Counted from the first letter of the stretch, positions 1-8,453 are shown. The stretch is 64,000 nucleotides of DNA from Microvirga soli (GCF_016734765.1 NZ_JAERQE010000029.1:1-64000), one strand, 5' to 3'. Notes: generated by a model from the sequence alone, not told the origin. Numbers and translations: made by a program.

Positions 1-1
1 T

Positions 2-517
2 TTCGTAAAGCGTGTCTGGGGCATGGAGCACCTCCTGGATCATAAGAAGTGCTCTCCATTGTTCCGAAGCAAGACCAATGTCGTGCAACTCACCGGCACG
101 GCCTCACGCATCAAAATCGCCAAGATGCAGGAGGTGATCAGCACACGTCCCGCCATTCAGGGCCTGATGCGCCACTTCATGGAGGCTCAGATGTCGCGCA
201 TCCTGCAGAATGTCGCCTGCAACGCCATCCACAGTGTGGAAACTCGTTGTGCTCGCCTGATCCTGAGCACGAGCCATCGCGTTGAGCAGGGGATGATCCC
301 CCTCACGCATGAGTTGTGGGCGGATCGTTTGGGCAGCCAACGCTCGACCATCAGTGCGATCATGAAGAAGTTCGATACGTCTGGTTGGATCAAGCAGGGC
401 CGGGGAGGGATTACCATCACGGACCCGACTGCCCTCAGAGAGGTCTCATGTGAATGCTATCAGACGGTTCACGACGTATTCGTGCGCCTGTTGCCCTACA
501 CCGCTGTCAGGCGATGA
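2..517 (+). CDS. Crp/Fnr-family transcriptional regulator, N-terminus outside window
   Basis: The frame is open from the first bases of the window, so the gene very probably starts upstream; the internal Met at 23 is not a convincing start. The visible part holds the end of a cyclic-nucleotide-type sensor domain and its dimer helix, then a Crp-type winged helix (HSVETRCARLILSTS, then LTHELWADRLGSQRSTIS as the recognition region, then GWIKQGRGGITITD as the wing). Such proteins bind DNA as dimers and answer a small ligand or redox signal. The ligand cannot be judged because the sensor domain is missing. Confidence 0.8.
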   Translation, partial: FVKRVWGMEHLLDHKKCSPLFRSKTNVVQLTGTASRIKIAKMQEVISTRPAIQGLMRHFMEAQMSRILQNVACNAIHSVETRCARLILSTSHRVEQGMIPLTHELWADRLGSQRSTISAIMKKFDTSGWIKQGRGGITITDPTALREVSCECYQTVHDVFVRLLPYTAVRR

Positions 518-1160
518 AGATACACCTCTTTGTCTAACCCACCGCAGGCTTCTTCTGTCCAGACTATAATGGCGCGCAGCTGCTTGAGACTGCGGGCTAG
601 TTCCCAACAGCCCGGCGTGCTGAGGATCATTTCATCAGTTCCCAGATCTCTGGAGCACCTGCCGGCGCGCTCGGCTCAATGTATCGATGGTGACAAGGTT
701 TCCGGTGATCGGATCCAGAAAGGTCATGGGCAGTTCTCTCTCGTTCAGGCATAGGGCCAACGCCGTGCGTCCACATTCGATCAAGTGGGATTGGAGTTGT
801 GGTTACGAGACAGTTACTGCACTGGACGTTCATATCCCCAGAGCAGACGAAGGCGACCTATCCGCGCCCTGTCTGCTTTAGAGGTGAGACTGATCCGAAA
901 CCCAGCGGATTGCCTAGACCATCGTCGCGGCAACATCGTTAACGGACTGCTAACACGCGTCCACACTATTACCCGGTGCGGGTGCTCATCTCGTTAACCT
1001 CTTGGTAACCATCTTGAGCGCCGAATAGGGCTACTTACGAAGGGTATGGCTGTTTCTGCTCCAGTTGGCTCCAGCCTCATTCCGTGCTGCAGCCCCTTAT
1101 CTCACTTGTGTCTGCGTGGGTGCCGTGCCTCCTCACGGCTTCTCTGGAGAAATGCCAGCG
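518..1160. other. Intergenic region without a convincing gene
   Basis: About 640 bases between the Crp-type gene and minD. Frames on both strands are short and without family resemblance, apart from a possible 30-residue minus-strand ORF at 635-727. The AT-richer stretch around 900-1040, just before minD, is the likeliest promoter region, but no clean -35/-10 pair stands out. Confidence 0.4.
635..727 (-). CDS. Possible 30-residue protein, weak candidate
   Basis: A short minus-strand frame begins MTFLDPITGNLVTID and has a GAGAG stretch about seven bases before the ATG. The N-terminal words read like protein, but the frame is too short to judge and may be the remnant of a longer gene, since it stays open upstream of the ATG for about 25 codons. 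Confidence 0.2.
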   Translation of the reverse strand: MTFLDPITGNLVTIDTLSRARRQVLQRSGN

Positions 1161-2024
1161 ATGAAGAAGCCAAGGCCAAAACACACGAAGGCGAAGACAA
1201 AGCTCAGACAGGGCAGGGTGCTGGTGGTGACCTCCGGCAAAGGCGGGGTCGGCAAGACCACCTCGACAGCCGCACTAGGCTCGGCACTAGCGCAGAGCGG
1301 GCAGAAGGTGGTTGTGGTCGACTTTGACGTCGGCTTGCGCAATTTGGATGTGGTCATGGGCGCTGAGCGGCGGGTGGTCTTCGATCTGATCAACGTCATC
1401 AAGGGCGAGGCCAAACTCGCGCAGGCTCTCATCCGGGACAAGCGCCTCGACACTCTGTGTCTCCTGCCGGCCTCGCAAAGCCGCGACAAGGACAGCCTGA
1501 CCGAGGACGGGGTGATGCAGGTCATCGCTAAGTTGCGGGCGCAGTTCGACTGGGTGATCTGCGACAGCCCGGCCGGGATTGAGACGGGAGCGATGCTCGC
1601 GATGCGGCATGCGGATGTGGCAGTCGTAGTCGTCAACCCGGAGGTCTCCTCGATCCGGGACGCCGACCGTATCATCGGCATGCTGGATGCCAAAACCTTA
1701 AAAGCTGAGAACGGGCAATCCATCGACAAGCATCTGCTCCTCACCCGTTACGATCCAGCCCGGGCACGGCGCGGTGAGATCATGACGGTGGAGAACGTGC
1801 TCGAGATCCTGTCCATTCCGCTGCTGGGCATCATCCCGGAGAGTGGGGAAGTGTTGCTGAGCTCAAATGTCGGAGCCCCGGTGACCCTGGGCGGCCCTGG
1901 CAGTGCGCCGGCTCAAGCCTACCGTGACGCGGCCCGGCGGCTGAAGGGCGAGGGGGCCGTCATCGTCACTCCGAGCGACAAACCTCGTCTGCTGCACAGG
2001 CTGTTCACCCGACGAGCGGCATAG
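1161..2024 (+). CDS. minD: MinD-like septum-site ATPase, orphan
   Basis: A ParA/MinD-superfamily P-loop ATPase. Just after the N-terminus it has the deviant Walker A GKGGVGKTTSTAALG, then VVDFDVGLRNLD, the switch II region WVICDSPAGIE, and a basic amphipathic C-terminal tail (KPRLLHRLFTRRAA) like the membrane-targeting helix of MinD. MinD oscillates on the membrane and, with MinC and MinE, keeps the division ring at midcell. I chose the ATG at 1161 because GGAG lies 11 bases upstream; it leaves a basic N-terminal extension of about 15 residues. ATG 1152 is an alternative. Neither minC nor minE is adjacent, which is unusual because the three genes normally form an operon. This may therefore be a second copy. 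Confidence 0.88.
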   Translation: MKKPRPKHTKAKTKLRQGRVLVVTSGKGGVGKTTSTAALGSALAQSGQKVVVVDFDVGLRNLDVVMGAERRVVFDLINVIKGEAKLAQALIRDKRLDTLCLLPASQSRDKDSLTEDGVMQVIAKLRAQFDWVICDSPAGIETGAMLAMRHADVAVVVVNPEVSSIRDADRIIGMLDAKTLKAENGQSIDKHLLLTRYDPARARRGEIMTVENVLEILSIPLLGIIPESGEVLLSSNVGAPVTLGGPGSAPAQAYRDAARRLKGEGAVIVTPSDKPRLLHRLFTRRAA

Positions 2025-2192
2025 ACCTGCTCGAGGGTCTTGCAAGAGTGGGATCAGACGCTGTGGTGCAGAATATATTCTGAAGCGAACTCATGACGAG
2101 TTTGGATGAGAAGCACCAAGTATACTCGATCTTGACCCTACCTCGGCAGGTTCTTAGATCATCATCTTTCATGTTCACAATCAGCATATATT

Positions 2193-2804
2193 ATGAAGCA
2201 AAATTCGAAACCTTTCTTGGTCGAGACCAAGAAGTCCCGCCTTCAAGGCCAGCGTACCCACCTCCCGCCAAGTCCTTTGTTTGCAACCGTCCCAGCTGAG
2301 GCCACAAAAGTCTTCCGGAAGGAAGGGCCTCAAGTGGTGCCTGAGCCATCGGCGGCCCCACGCATTCTGCCGAGCATCGTCGAGCCTGTGTGGGGCAGTT
2401 CCGAGCGCATTGAGATTGCCCGCCGCAAGCGTCCTTCACTGGACGCCAACCGAGAGCAGATGGATTCTAATCTGGATGCAAGCGCCTCTGAAGACGTAGC
2501 AGATGCCCCTGCCGCAGCGCCAACGAGTGCCGAACCGGCGACCGAGGGTGCTCGAGACGGCTCAGAGGACACTGGAGGTGTTTTCTACGTTCAGCCCGCA
2601 CAAAGTGAGGGTGTGAGGGTCAAGTCACGGAAGCCACGAAAGAAGATTTCGGGAACTTCTGAACCAACAGCAGAGACAGTGATGACCTCTTCAGTTGTGT
2701 CATCGAAGGCGGTTCAGCGCAGGATAACGAAGCGTATGGCTGCCGCGGCACAACTTCCGCGCCAGGACCGTTGGAAAGGGCGCCTTCATCCCGCTGCCTG
2801 GTAA
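2193..2804 (+). CDS. Hypothetical low-complexity basic/acidic protein
   Basis: A 203-residue protein with no recognisable domain. It starts with a basic segment (MKQNSKPFLVETKKSR), runs through a Pro/Ala/Glu-rich, probably disordered centre, and ends in a basic Arg/Lys region (VQRRITKRMAAAAQL) followed by RQDRWKGRLHPAAW. The conserved-looking basic ends suggest a nucleic-acid or membrane-associated role, but no function can be assigned. It follows minD on the same strand after 168 bases. Coding status rests on length, frame integrity and amino-acid make-up. Confidence 0.55.
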   Translation: MKQNSKPFLVETKKSRLQGQRTHLPPSPLFATVPAEATKVFRKEGPQVVPEPSAAPRILPSIVEPVWGSSERIEIARRKRPSLDANREQMDSNLDASASEDVADAPAAAPTSAEPATEGARDGSEDTGGVFYVQPAQSEGVRVKSRKPRKKISGTSEPTAETVMTSSVVSSKAVQRRITKRMAAAAQLPRQDRWKGRLHPAAW

Positions 2805-2809
2805 GTTCG

Positions 2810-3274
2810 CTACTCCGTCGGGTTTTTATAGCCACTTTGCAGCGCCGCGACCACATTCGCTGGTGGGACGCCACGATGCCACAGGACATACATGGTGCGA
2901 TAGCGCGGTGGCGCAAGGCCAGCAGCACGGCACCCAGCAACAGCCTGATCATGCGCCTTGCGAATGCTGCCAAACTGCGCCGCATCGCCCTGCTTCCAAG
3001 CTGAGGGGCGACAGCTCAGGATGGCGCGCCAGATGATGACCAGCTTCAGGTGCGGAAAGCGGCGGCCCTTACGTGTGGTCTTCGGCCTGGAGGCCAGGCT
3101 CGGCCCATCCTTCATGCGTCCACGCGCCAGGGCGAAGCGACGCCGGAGGGCGCGGTGGAGGAGATCGCGGCCGTCATCATCCGGATCTGCACCACGGTGC
3201 TCCGCATCGCGCAAGGTCATCCTCAATCGTGCGATCCGCCAAGCCGGAATGACTTCGAAGGGCGCAGTGTTCAT
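2810..3274 (-). CDS. Hypothetical protein, uncertain
   Basis: A 154-residue Arg-rich frame starting MNTAPFEVIPAWR, converging on the upstream hypothetical gene with only six bases between the stops. AAAGGCGAAATGAG lies before the ATG, which overlaps the stop of a preceding short minus-strand frame as ATGA. No domain is recognised. The very high Arg content and lack of hydrophobic periodicity leave open that it is a decayed or non-coding frame. Confidence 0.35.
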   Translation of the reverse strand: MNTAPFEVIPAWRIARLRMTLRDAEHRGADPDDDGRDLLHRALRRRFALARGRMKDGPSLASRPKTTRKGRRFPHLKLVIIWRAILSCRPSAWKQGDAAQFGSIRKAHDQAVAGCRAAGLAPPRYRTMYVLWHRGVPPANVVAALQSGYKNPTE

Positions 3275-3402
3275 CTCATTTCGCCTTTGAGTCGTTGCTC
3301 TCCTACCATGCAGGGGCGGAACTGGTTCCATCCCAGGTTGCCCCTCAACTGCTGCCGGGCTCTTCCGGCGCATGCATTGGCTGCGGCTGGCCGGTGATGC
3401 GA

Positions 3403-3495
3403 TTCCACCTCTGGGTAGCGGCTCCTCAGTTCCGCCAGCACGGCTTCAGCCGCGCGACGGTCATGCACGTCGGCCGGATGCACCAGCGTTAGGGT
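3403..3495 (-). pseudogene. Remnant of an IS5-type DDE transposase
   Basis: The minus strand encodes TLTLVHPADVHDRRAAEAVL followed by AELRSRYPEVE, which fits the region of IS5-family transposases reading roughly LTVLVHAADVQDRDGA before the second catalytic Asp. A stop lies three codons upstream, and the downstream sequence loses the resemblance. About 31 codons survive, so this is a scar and not an element. Confidence 0.45.
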
Positions 3496-3586
3496 TCTTC
3501 CCTACCGTCCTTGAATTGCGTGGTCTTAGCACCGGATCGGGCGCATAATTGTGGGGCTGGGGTGGCCTCTTGGACGGGAGGAAGCA

Positions 3587-3991
3587 ATGAGACAGCTTAA
3601 CCGTCGCCATGCACTGCTCAGTATCGTCGCCGCATCTTCACTCGTACCTTCCGGCAAAGCTTTCGCTCAAGGAGCAGCGTCACGGGAGGGACGGGAGATT
3701 GCCCCCGGCGTTCGTCGCGTGGACTACACGAAACGTGAGACGATGATCCCGAACTATAAGACGGTCGCGATGCGGGACACGATCTACCAACTGGGCGCCA
3801 GCACCAGCAGCATGCCGAATGACATGGTCTGTCACATGCTCGAGGGCGAACTGACCGTCGACACAGGCTCGGGCGACAACCTCTACAAAAAAGGTGACGT
3901 GTGGTCGTGCGCCAAAGGTCTGCCGGAACGCAGCAAAAACACCGGCAGCGCGGTTGCGACCATGCGCATCATCGACTTTCTGCCCGCATAG
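3587..3991 (+). CDS. Secreted cupin-domain protein, first of a tandem pair
   Basis: A 134-residue protein. Its N-terminus (MRQLNRRHALLSIVAASSLV, ending near AFA) looks like a twin-arginine or Sec signal with RR early. The body is one small cupin barrel: MVCHMLEGELTVDTGSG, then NLYKKGDVWSCAKG. The classic metal-binding His pattern is not obvious; CH and C residues sit where ligands are usual. The ATG at 3587 follows GGGAGGAAG. The next gene, 46 bases downstream, encodes a diverged paralogue of the same architecture, so the two probably form an operon. The ligand is unknown. Confidence 0.75.
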   Translation: MRQLNRRHALLSIVAASSLVPSGKAFAQGAASREGREIAPGVRRVDYTKRETMIPNYKTVAMRDTIYQLGASTSSMPNDMVCHMLEGELTVDTGSGDNLYKKGDVWSCAKGLPERSKNTGSAVATMRIIDFLPA

Positions 3992-4037
3992 CATCTTCTC
4001 GTGCTGATTTTGGATATGCCAACTGTAGGAGGAAACC

Positions 4038-4478
4038 ATGACAGAGCTCATGAGCCGCAGATCGGCGGTCACGCTCGGTCTATCAGCCGTCGCCGTGGCG
4101 CCGCTCGTCGTGCCAGCACCATCCGCCAAGTCGGCGGGGATCCCAAACTATGGTCCCACTGACGGCAGGGAACTCAGCCCGGGGCGCCGACTAGTGGAGA
4201 TTGGCGAGATCCCCTCTGAGATGGATGCCTACAAGAGCATCAAGGTCGTCGATGTGGTGTACCAATCCGGAGCCGCCGATCCCAAGGAAGCGGTAATGGA
4301 TGTCGACATGATGTGCTACATCCTTGCGGGCGAGTTCAGCATCAAGAAGACGGGAAAAGAACCCTACACCGTTAAGGAAGGCGATTTCTACACCTGCGGG
4401 AAGGGCAAGACGGACAAGGCCACCAACATCGGTAAGGGGGTCGGGATTCACCGCATTGCCATGCTGATGCCTGCCTAA
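4038..4478 (+). CDS. Secreted cupin-domain protein, second of a tandem pair
   Basis: A 146-residue protein with a strong RBS (AGGAGG) before the ATG. The N-terminus MTELMSRRSAVTLGLSAVAV has the RR-x-hydrophobic layout of a twin-arginine signal. The mature part aligns by eye with its upstream neighbour: MMCYILAGEFSIKKTG, YTVKEGDFYTCGKGKT, and a shared ending of the type RIAMLMPA. It is probably exported and binds a small ligand or metal through Cys and Tyr positions in place of the usual His. The pair seems to have arisen by duplication. Confidence 0.75.
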   Translation: MTELMSRRSAVTLGLSAVAVAPLVVPAPSAKSAGIPNYGPTDGRELSPGRRLVEIGEIPSEMDAYKSIKVVDVVYQSGAADPKEAVMDVDMMCYILAGEFSIKKTGKEPYTVKEGDFYTCGKGKTDKATNIGKGVGIHRIAMLMPA

Positions 4479-4612
4479 GCATGTGTCAGCCCTGACTTAG
4501 CGAGTAATCTCTAGCCGGCACGGCCGAGCCAGGGCTGCGCATTCCGGAAATGCCTTTGGCGAAGCGCAACAATGAGAGATCAAGGATTGGGCACGTGGGG
4601 CAACATGTATCC

Positions 4613-4680
4613 CGAAGGTCTCTTAATGGCACGCCTGAGACCGAAGGTCGAGGCAACAATCCTTGCTGAAGCGGACCTCC
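4613..4680. repeat. Palindromic 68-bp repeat, copy 1
   Basis: This copy runs from GAAGGTCT, through TGGCAC starting at base 14, to GCGGACCTCC. It has the same layout as the copies near 11.1, 15.0, 20.0, 31.2, 37.0, 42.9, 47.0 and 58.3 kb. A 59-codon frame crosses it (4572-4751), but the repeat explains that frame. Confidence 0.55.
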
Positions 4681-4883
4681 CGAAAGCTCAGGGAATCTCG
4701 GTTCCTGACCCGTTGCGGACCTTCAAGCCGCCAACAGCCTACACCGAGTAAGCACAAGACACCGTAAGATTACAGCGAGGCCTGACCGGCTCTGATTTGA
4801 TATCGGCCGACCCACCAGAAAAGGTTGGTGATCGGATCACGAATTACATATTGTGCCGACATGCTCAACCAAGAGGAGGTTGC

Positions 4884-5078
4884 ATGTTCTTCGTTGTGAC
4901 GGGACAAGGACTGAATGGGCTGCTGGCGGTCACCTGCGAGACAGCGGCCGCAGCGGTCGAGAAGGCCCGTGCCTTTATTGCTGACGGAGTGCTCGACGTC
5001 CTCATCACCGATGCGGACGGGCGGCAGCATCTCCCTGGCGACTTCCACCGCCTCCTGCTTGGCACCCAATCCCTGTAA
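4884..5078 (+). CDS. Small conserved hypothetical protein
   Basis: A 64-residue acidic protein (MFFVVTGQGLNGLLAVTCET, later VLDVLITDADGRQHLPGDFH). The ATG at 4884 is preceded by AAGAGGAGG, which decides it over the in-frame upstream codons. The alpha/beta pattern resembles the short single-domain proteins common in Rhizobiales genomes. No function is known to me. Confidence 0.6.
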   Translation: MFFVVTGQGLNGLLAVTCETAAAAVEKARAFIADGVLDVLITDADGRQHLPGDFHRLLLGTQSL

Positions 5079-5448
5079 AGCTGCTTCAAAGCCCGACCAA
5101 GCTCCCGCGGAGGGCTTTCCCTGAAAGCCAAGCCAAGCTAGCTGGCGAAGAGGCGGTTCCTTTCCTTTGCAATCGAAGTCACCTGCATGAGCCACCTCAC
5201 AGCAGCGGTCGGCCTCATCTCCCTGACTGTATCGTCTCTGCATGGGCGCAGACGCCAACCTTGTAATCCGGTATGGGAACCCCATATTGAACTTATCGAC
5301 TTTGGCCGAACAATCGGGCCGTTTCGCCTTGGCATGCCAGGCGCACGTTCAGACACTCTCCCCAAACATCGACGAACCCGAGCACAGGGCCGCACTTCTG
5401 TGCGACCTCATGCTCACGTGCACTCACGCATAGCCTAAGGATACTCCC
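5079..5448. other. Region upstream of the cold-shock gene
   Basis: A 370-base stretch with only short overlapping frames and no family resemblance. Cold-shock genes often have long 5' leaders, so part of this may be transcribed leader. No structure was positively identified. Confidence 0.35.
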
Positions 5449-5658
5449 ATGAACACGGGCACAGTAAAGTTCTACAATGACATGAAGGGCTTCGGCTTCA
5501 TACAGCCGAATGATCGCAGCAAGGACGTGTTCGTCCATGCCACCGCTCTCGAGCGCGCCGGCATGCGCGGCCTCGTTGAAGGCGAGAAGGTTGCCTTCGA
5601 CACGGCTGAAGACCGCCGCTCCGGCAAGATCGCCGTTAACAACATCGAGATGGCATAA
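5449..5658 (+). CDS. cspA: Cold-shock domain protein (CspA family)
   Basis: A 69-residue single cold-shock domain. The RNP1 motif is KGFGFIQ and RNP2 is DVFVHAT, both intact with their aromatic residues. Length and the start (MNTGTVKFYND) fit the family exactly. CspA proteins bind single-stranded nucleic acid and melt RNA structure, usually after cold shock or in stationary phase. An intrinsic terminator follows at 5702, so the gene is probably monocistronic. Confidence 0.95.
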   Translation: MNTGTVKFYNDMKGFGFIQPNDRSKDVFVHATALERAGMRGLVEGEKVAFDTAEDRRSGKIAVNNIEMA

Positions 5659-5701
5659 AGTCGTCACTTCGGTGCCGGCTTACCTGCACCGAGCTATTGA
5701 G

Positions 5702-5728
5702 GCCGCTCCCATGAGGAGCGGCTTTTTT
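5702..5728 (+). terminator. Intrinsic terminator of the cold-shock gene
   Basis: A perfect 8-bp stem (GCCGCTCC / GGAGCGGC) with a 5-base loop is followed directly by six T. It lies 44 bases after the cspA stop. Confidence 0.9.
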
Positions 5729-5776
5729 GTTTGCATGCGTGGCGCCGCCACTGCGCAGTCTCACACGGAAACCAAA

Positions 5777-5968
5777 ATGCTTCACAAATACAAGATCCGT
5801 CAGATGGTGCGCCTCGTGCGTGCGCCGATTCCCGACAGCCGTGCCAGTGGCAGCGGCATCTACGAGGTAACCCGCCTCATGCCGGCTGACGAGACCGGCG
5901 AGGTCTCGTACCGGATCCGATCAGGTGCGACGGAGCGTGCTGTTCGAGAGCATGAGATCAGAGCATGA
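5777..5968 (+). CDS. Small conserved hypothetical protein
   Basis: A 63-residue protein (MLHKYKIRQMVRLVRAPIPD, ending ERAVREHEIRA) with a beta-rich pattern: a GIYEVTRLMP strand, then VSYRIRSGATERAVRE. This layout is a common short protein of Methylobacterium and Microvirga relatives, recalled from general knowledge. Its function is unknown. The ATG at 5777 gives the family length; the longer upstream extension overlaps the cspA terminator and is unlikely. Confidence 0.65.
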   Translation: MLHKYKIRQMVRLVRAPIPDSRASGSGIYEVTRLMPADETGEVSYRIRSGATERAVREHEIRA

Positions 5969-6050
5969 GCGGCTTCCGGGACAAAGGATTTTGCGACTGG
6001 CTGAGCACGGCCGAGAGCTGCCACTTCACCCATACCATACCGGAGTGGCG

Positions 6051-7199
6051 ATGAACGAGTTTGAGGAGAACAAGGCGGACACCACTGAACGGGCCGTCGC
6101 CGAACGGCACATCGAGGCGGTTCGGCAGCAAGGCGGGATGTTCGTCGAGGCTGTCCGGCGGACCCGCATGCCGATGCTCGTGACTGACGCCACCCTGCCC
6201 GGCAATCCGATCGTTTTTGCCAACCAATCCTTCGTCGATCTGTCCGGCTACAGCATGGATGAGCTGCTCGGGCAAGACCCGCACTTCATGAACGGCGAAG
6301 GCACCGACCCTGATGCCATCCGGCGTTATGAGGCAGCGATTCTGGAGAGACGGGACGAAACCCTGGAGATCCTCCAGTACCGCGAGGACGGCAGACCGTT
6401 TCGGGCTATGCTGTTCGCCAGTCCCGTGGATGACGGCCAGGGCACCATCACCAATCATTTTCTCTCCTACCTCGATATCACCCGACGCTATGACGCCGAA
6501 GAAGACCTTCGCGCGCTGACCTCGGAACTGGAGACCCGCGTGGCGGCCAGAACCCGGGAACTGGAAGCCGCCAACACGAAGCTGTCGGCTCTGGTCACCG
6601 AGCGGGAGATGCTGCTGGTGGAGGTCAACCACCGGGCCAAGAACAGCCTTGCGATAGCCGCCTCTCTCCTCGCCATCCAGGGCCGACGGCAACCGGATCC
6701 GGCCGTGAGGGCCCTCTTCGAGGAAGCCCAGGACAGACTCAACGCAATGGCGCGGGTACACGACCTTCTCAGCAAGTCGGAGAAGGCTCAACGGATCGAC
6801 GTGTCCGCGTATGTGGGAGACCTATGCGAGGCATTGAGGCCGATCACGGAAAACGATGACCGCATCCGTCTTGAGACAAAGATGGCGGGCGGGATCCTAG
6901 TCAACGCCGACACGGCGGTTCCGCTTGGTATCGTGCTCACCGAACTCATTACCAACGCCGTGAAGTATGCTTTTCCCGCACCACGGTCAGGGACGATCCT
7001 CATCCAGGCACGCCGCAGCCAACCAGGATGGGTCGAACTGGTCGTCCAGGATGATGGGATCGGGATGTCGAGCCTGCGGGAAGGATCGCTCGGCTATGGC
7101 CTCGTTCGGTCTCTCGTTCAGCAGATCCAGGGGGACATCGGCATTCGAAATGAGGCTGGGCTTGTGGTGACACTCACGTTCCCTGAGGCGTCCCAATAG
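6051..7199 (+). CDS. LOV-like PAS sensor histidine kinase (HisKA_2/HWE type)
   Basis: A 382-residue cytoplasmic kinase. Residues ~25-145 are a PAS domain built like LOV (PIVFANQSFVDLSGYSMDEL, then GQDPHFMNGEGTDP). The position of the flavin-reactive Cys in the usual GRNCRFLQG is occupied by Pro. A coiled coil (LRALTSELETRVAARTRELE) links it to a HisKA_2-type phosphoacceptor helix (EVNHRAKNSLAIAASLLAIQ) and an HATPase_c domain with an N box (LTELITNAVKYAF) and DDGIGM. The ATG at 6051 was chosen because the domain starts soon after. A receiver protein follows 53 bases downstream and is the probable partner. Confidence 0.9.
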   Translation: MNEFEENKADTTERAVAERHIEAVRQQGGMFVEAVRRTRMPMLVTDATLPGNPIVFANQSFVDLSGYSMDELLGQDPHFMNGEGTDPDAIRRYEAAILERRDETLEILQYREDGRPFRAMLFASPVDDGQGTITNHFLSYLDITRRYDAEEDLRALTSELETRVAARTRELEAANTKLSALVTEREMLLVEVNHRAKNSLAIAASLLAIQGRRQPDPAVRALFEEAQDRLNAMARVHDLLSKSEKAQRIDVSAYVGDLCEALRPITENDDRIRLETKMAGGILVNADTAVPLGIVLTELITNAVKYAFPAPRSGTILIQARRSQPGWVELVVQDDGIGMSSLREGSLGYGLVRSLVQQIQGDIGIRNEAGLVVTLTFPEASQ

Positions 7200-7252
7200 G
7201 CGCCAGACCCCAGTCCGGCCGGACATCATCTTGGCCTTAGAAAGGTAGAGGA

Positions 7253-7660
7253 TTGATCCCCATTCCATTCGACATTCCTGAGAAGAAACCTGACATTCGC
7301 GCGCTCATTCTGGTTGTCGAGGACGAAGCTCTTGTCCGTATGATGCTGGTCGATGTGCTGGATGATGCTGGTTTCAAGGTCATGGAGGCGGCTCACGCGG
7401 ACGAGGCGCTCCATATTCTCGCGGCCGCTCCTGACGTCCAGGTGGTCGTCACGGACGTGGAAATGCCGCGCGGGAGCATCAATGGCTTCGAGCTGGCCCG
7501 CAGAGTACGGGAGGATCGACAGGACATTGGCGTTCTAATCTCCTCGGGACGCGTGGCTCCCGCACCCGGTGATTTGCCGGAGGGCACCTATTTCGTAGAA
7601 AAGCCCGTTAGCCCTGACCGACTGCTTGAGCTGATCCGGGCGCTACTCCTCCAGGGCTGA
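7253..7660 (+). CDS. Single-domain response regulator
   Basis: A 135-residue stand-alone receiver. The acidic pair is in VVEDEAL, the phospho-acceptor Asp in VVVTDVEMP, the switch Ser in LISSGR and the conserved Lys in YFVEKPVSP. There is no output domain. The start is TTG at 7253 behind AGGTAGAGGA. It sits directly after the LOV-like kinase on the same strand, so the two are probably cotranscribed and form a phosphorelay. A decayed paralogue lies at 10786-11139. Confidence 0.9.
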   Translation: MIPIPFDIPEKKPDIRALILVVEDEALVRMMLVDVLDDAGFKVMEAAHADEALHILAAAPDVQVVVTDVEMPRGSINGFELARRVREDRQDIGVLISSGRVAPAPGDLPEGTYFVEKPVSPDRLLELIRALLLQG

Positions 7661-7718
7661 GAGCGCCACGGGCGAGCATTCCTGATTCTGAAGGAGCAGT
7701 ATCGGCCTCTACTCTCGG

Positions 7719-8453
7719 TTACGGGCGATCTGCAAAGATTGCGTCGTTCCGGGCGCGCCATGCTTCGTCCGAGAGCCACTTGTAATCCTGATCGGGCATG
7801 TGCGGCACGGTCTTCACCTGCGCCTCGGGCATGGGAAGGAAGAAGCTGTCCCGCTCCTGTGAGACCTTGAGGGAGCGGATCGGCACGACAATGCTGTCCT
7901 TGCCGGGGGTGAAGAACCCTCCTGACGCCACAATCGCGTAGTCACGGCGATCCTTCGTGCCGAAGACGACGTTCCGGACCTCGCCCACGATCTTGTCGTC
8001 GGCGCTTCGCACCTCTGCGCCAATTATCTGATCCGCCGTCAAGCCAGGGGCAAGCTCGTCAATGTTGATAAGCGGCTTGGCATCCTTCCTGTCACGGCGC
8101 CCTTGCACTGCGCCACGCTGGATCTTGGGCTCGCGTGCGCCCATCTGCTTCTCCGCATCCTCCTCGTCGTTGCCACCCAAGGAGTTCATTGGAGGGCCAG
8201 AGAGGAGCTCGCGAATGTTGCCCACGAGGCGCTCGCAATCGTCATGACGTCCGTAAGACCAGAGGGTGATCGCGGCATCGCGCAAATTGCGCAGGTCACG
8301 AACTGTTTGGCGGTTGGCCTTCCCGCGAAGTTCTGGCCTTTGCAGGATGGCTTCTTCGAGTTTGGCGTCTGCGATCTGGCAATCTGCCATCGCTTGCGTG
8401 ACACCGAGCATGCTGAGGAGAGCAATTGTAAGGAGAATTGTCGGCGTTTTCAT
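7719..8453 (-). CDS. Exported PRC-barrel domain protein
   Basis: A 244-residue protein with a clear Sec signal (MKTPTILLTIALLSMLGVTQAMA). The first half is helical (LRNLRDAAITLWSYGRHDDC), followed by a charged linker. The C-terminal half is a PRC barrel: LTADQIIGAEVRSADDKIVG, EVRNVVFGTKDRRDYAIV and VVPIRSLKVSQE. PRC barrels occur in RNA maturation, photosynthetic and many exported proteins of alphaproteobacteria; the ligand of this one is unknown. It converges on the response regulator. Confidence 0.8.
   Translation of the reverse strand: MKTPTILLTIALLSMLGVTQAMADCQIADAKLEEAILQRPELRGKANRQTVRDLRNLRDAAITLWSYGRHDDCERLVGNIRELLSGPPMNSLGGNDEEDAEKQMGAREPKIQRGAVQGRRDRKDAKPLINIDELAPGLTADQIIGAEVRSADDKIVGEVRNVVFGTKDRRDYAIVASGGFFTPGKDSIVVPIRSLKVSQERDSFFLPMPEAQVKTVPHMPDQDYKWLSDEAWRARNDAIFADRP

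Noticed and set aside
4572-4751. 59-codon frame that reads fairly protein-like
   Set aside because: It crosses a copy of the palindromic repeat (4613-4680), which explains most of the frame.
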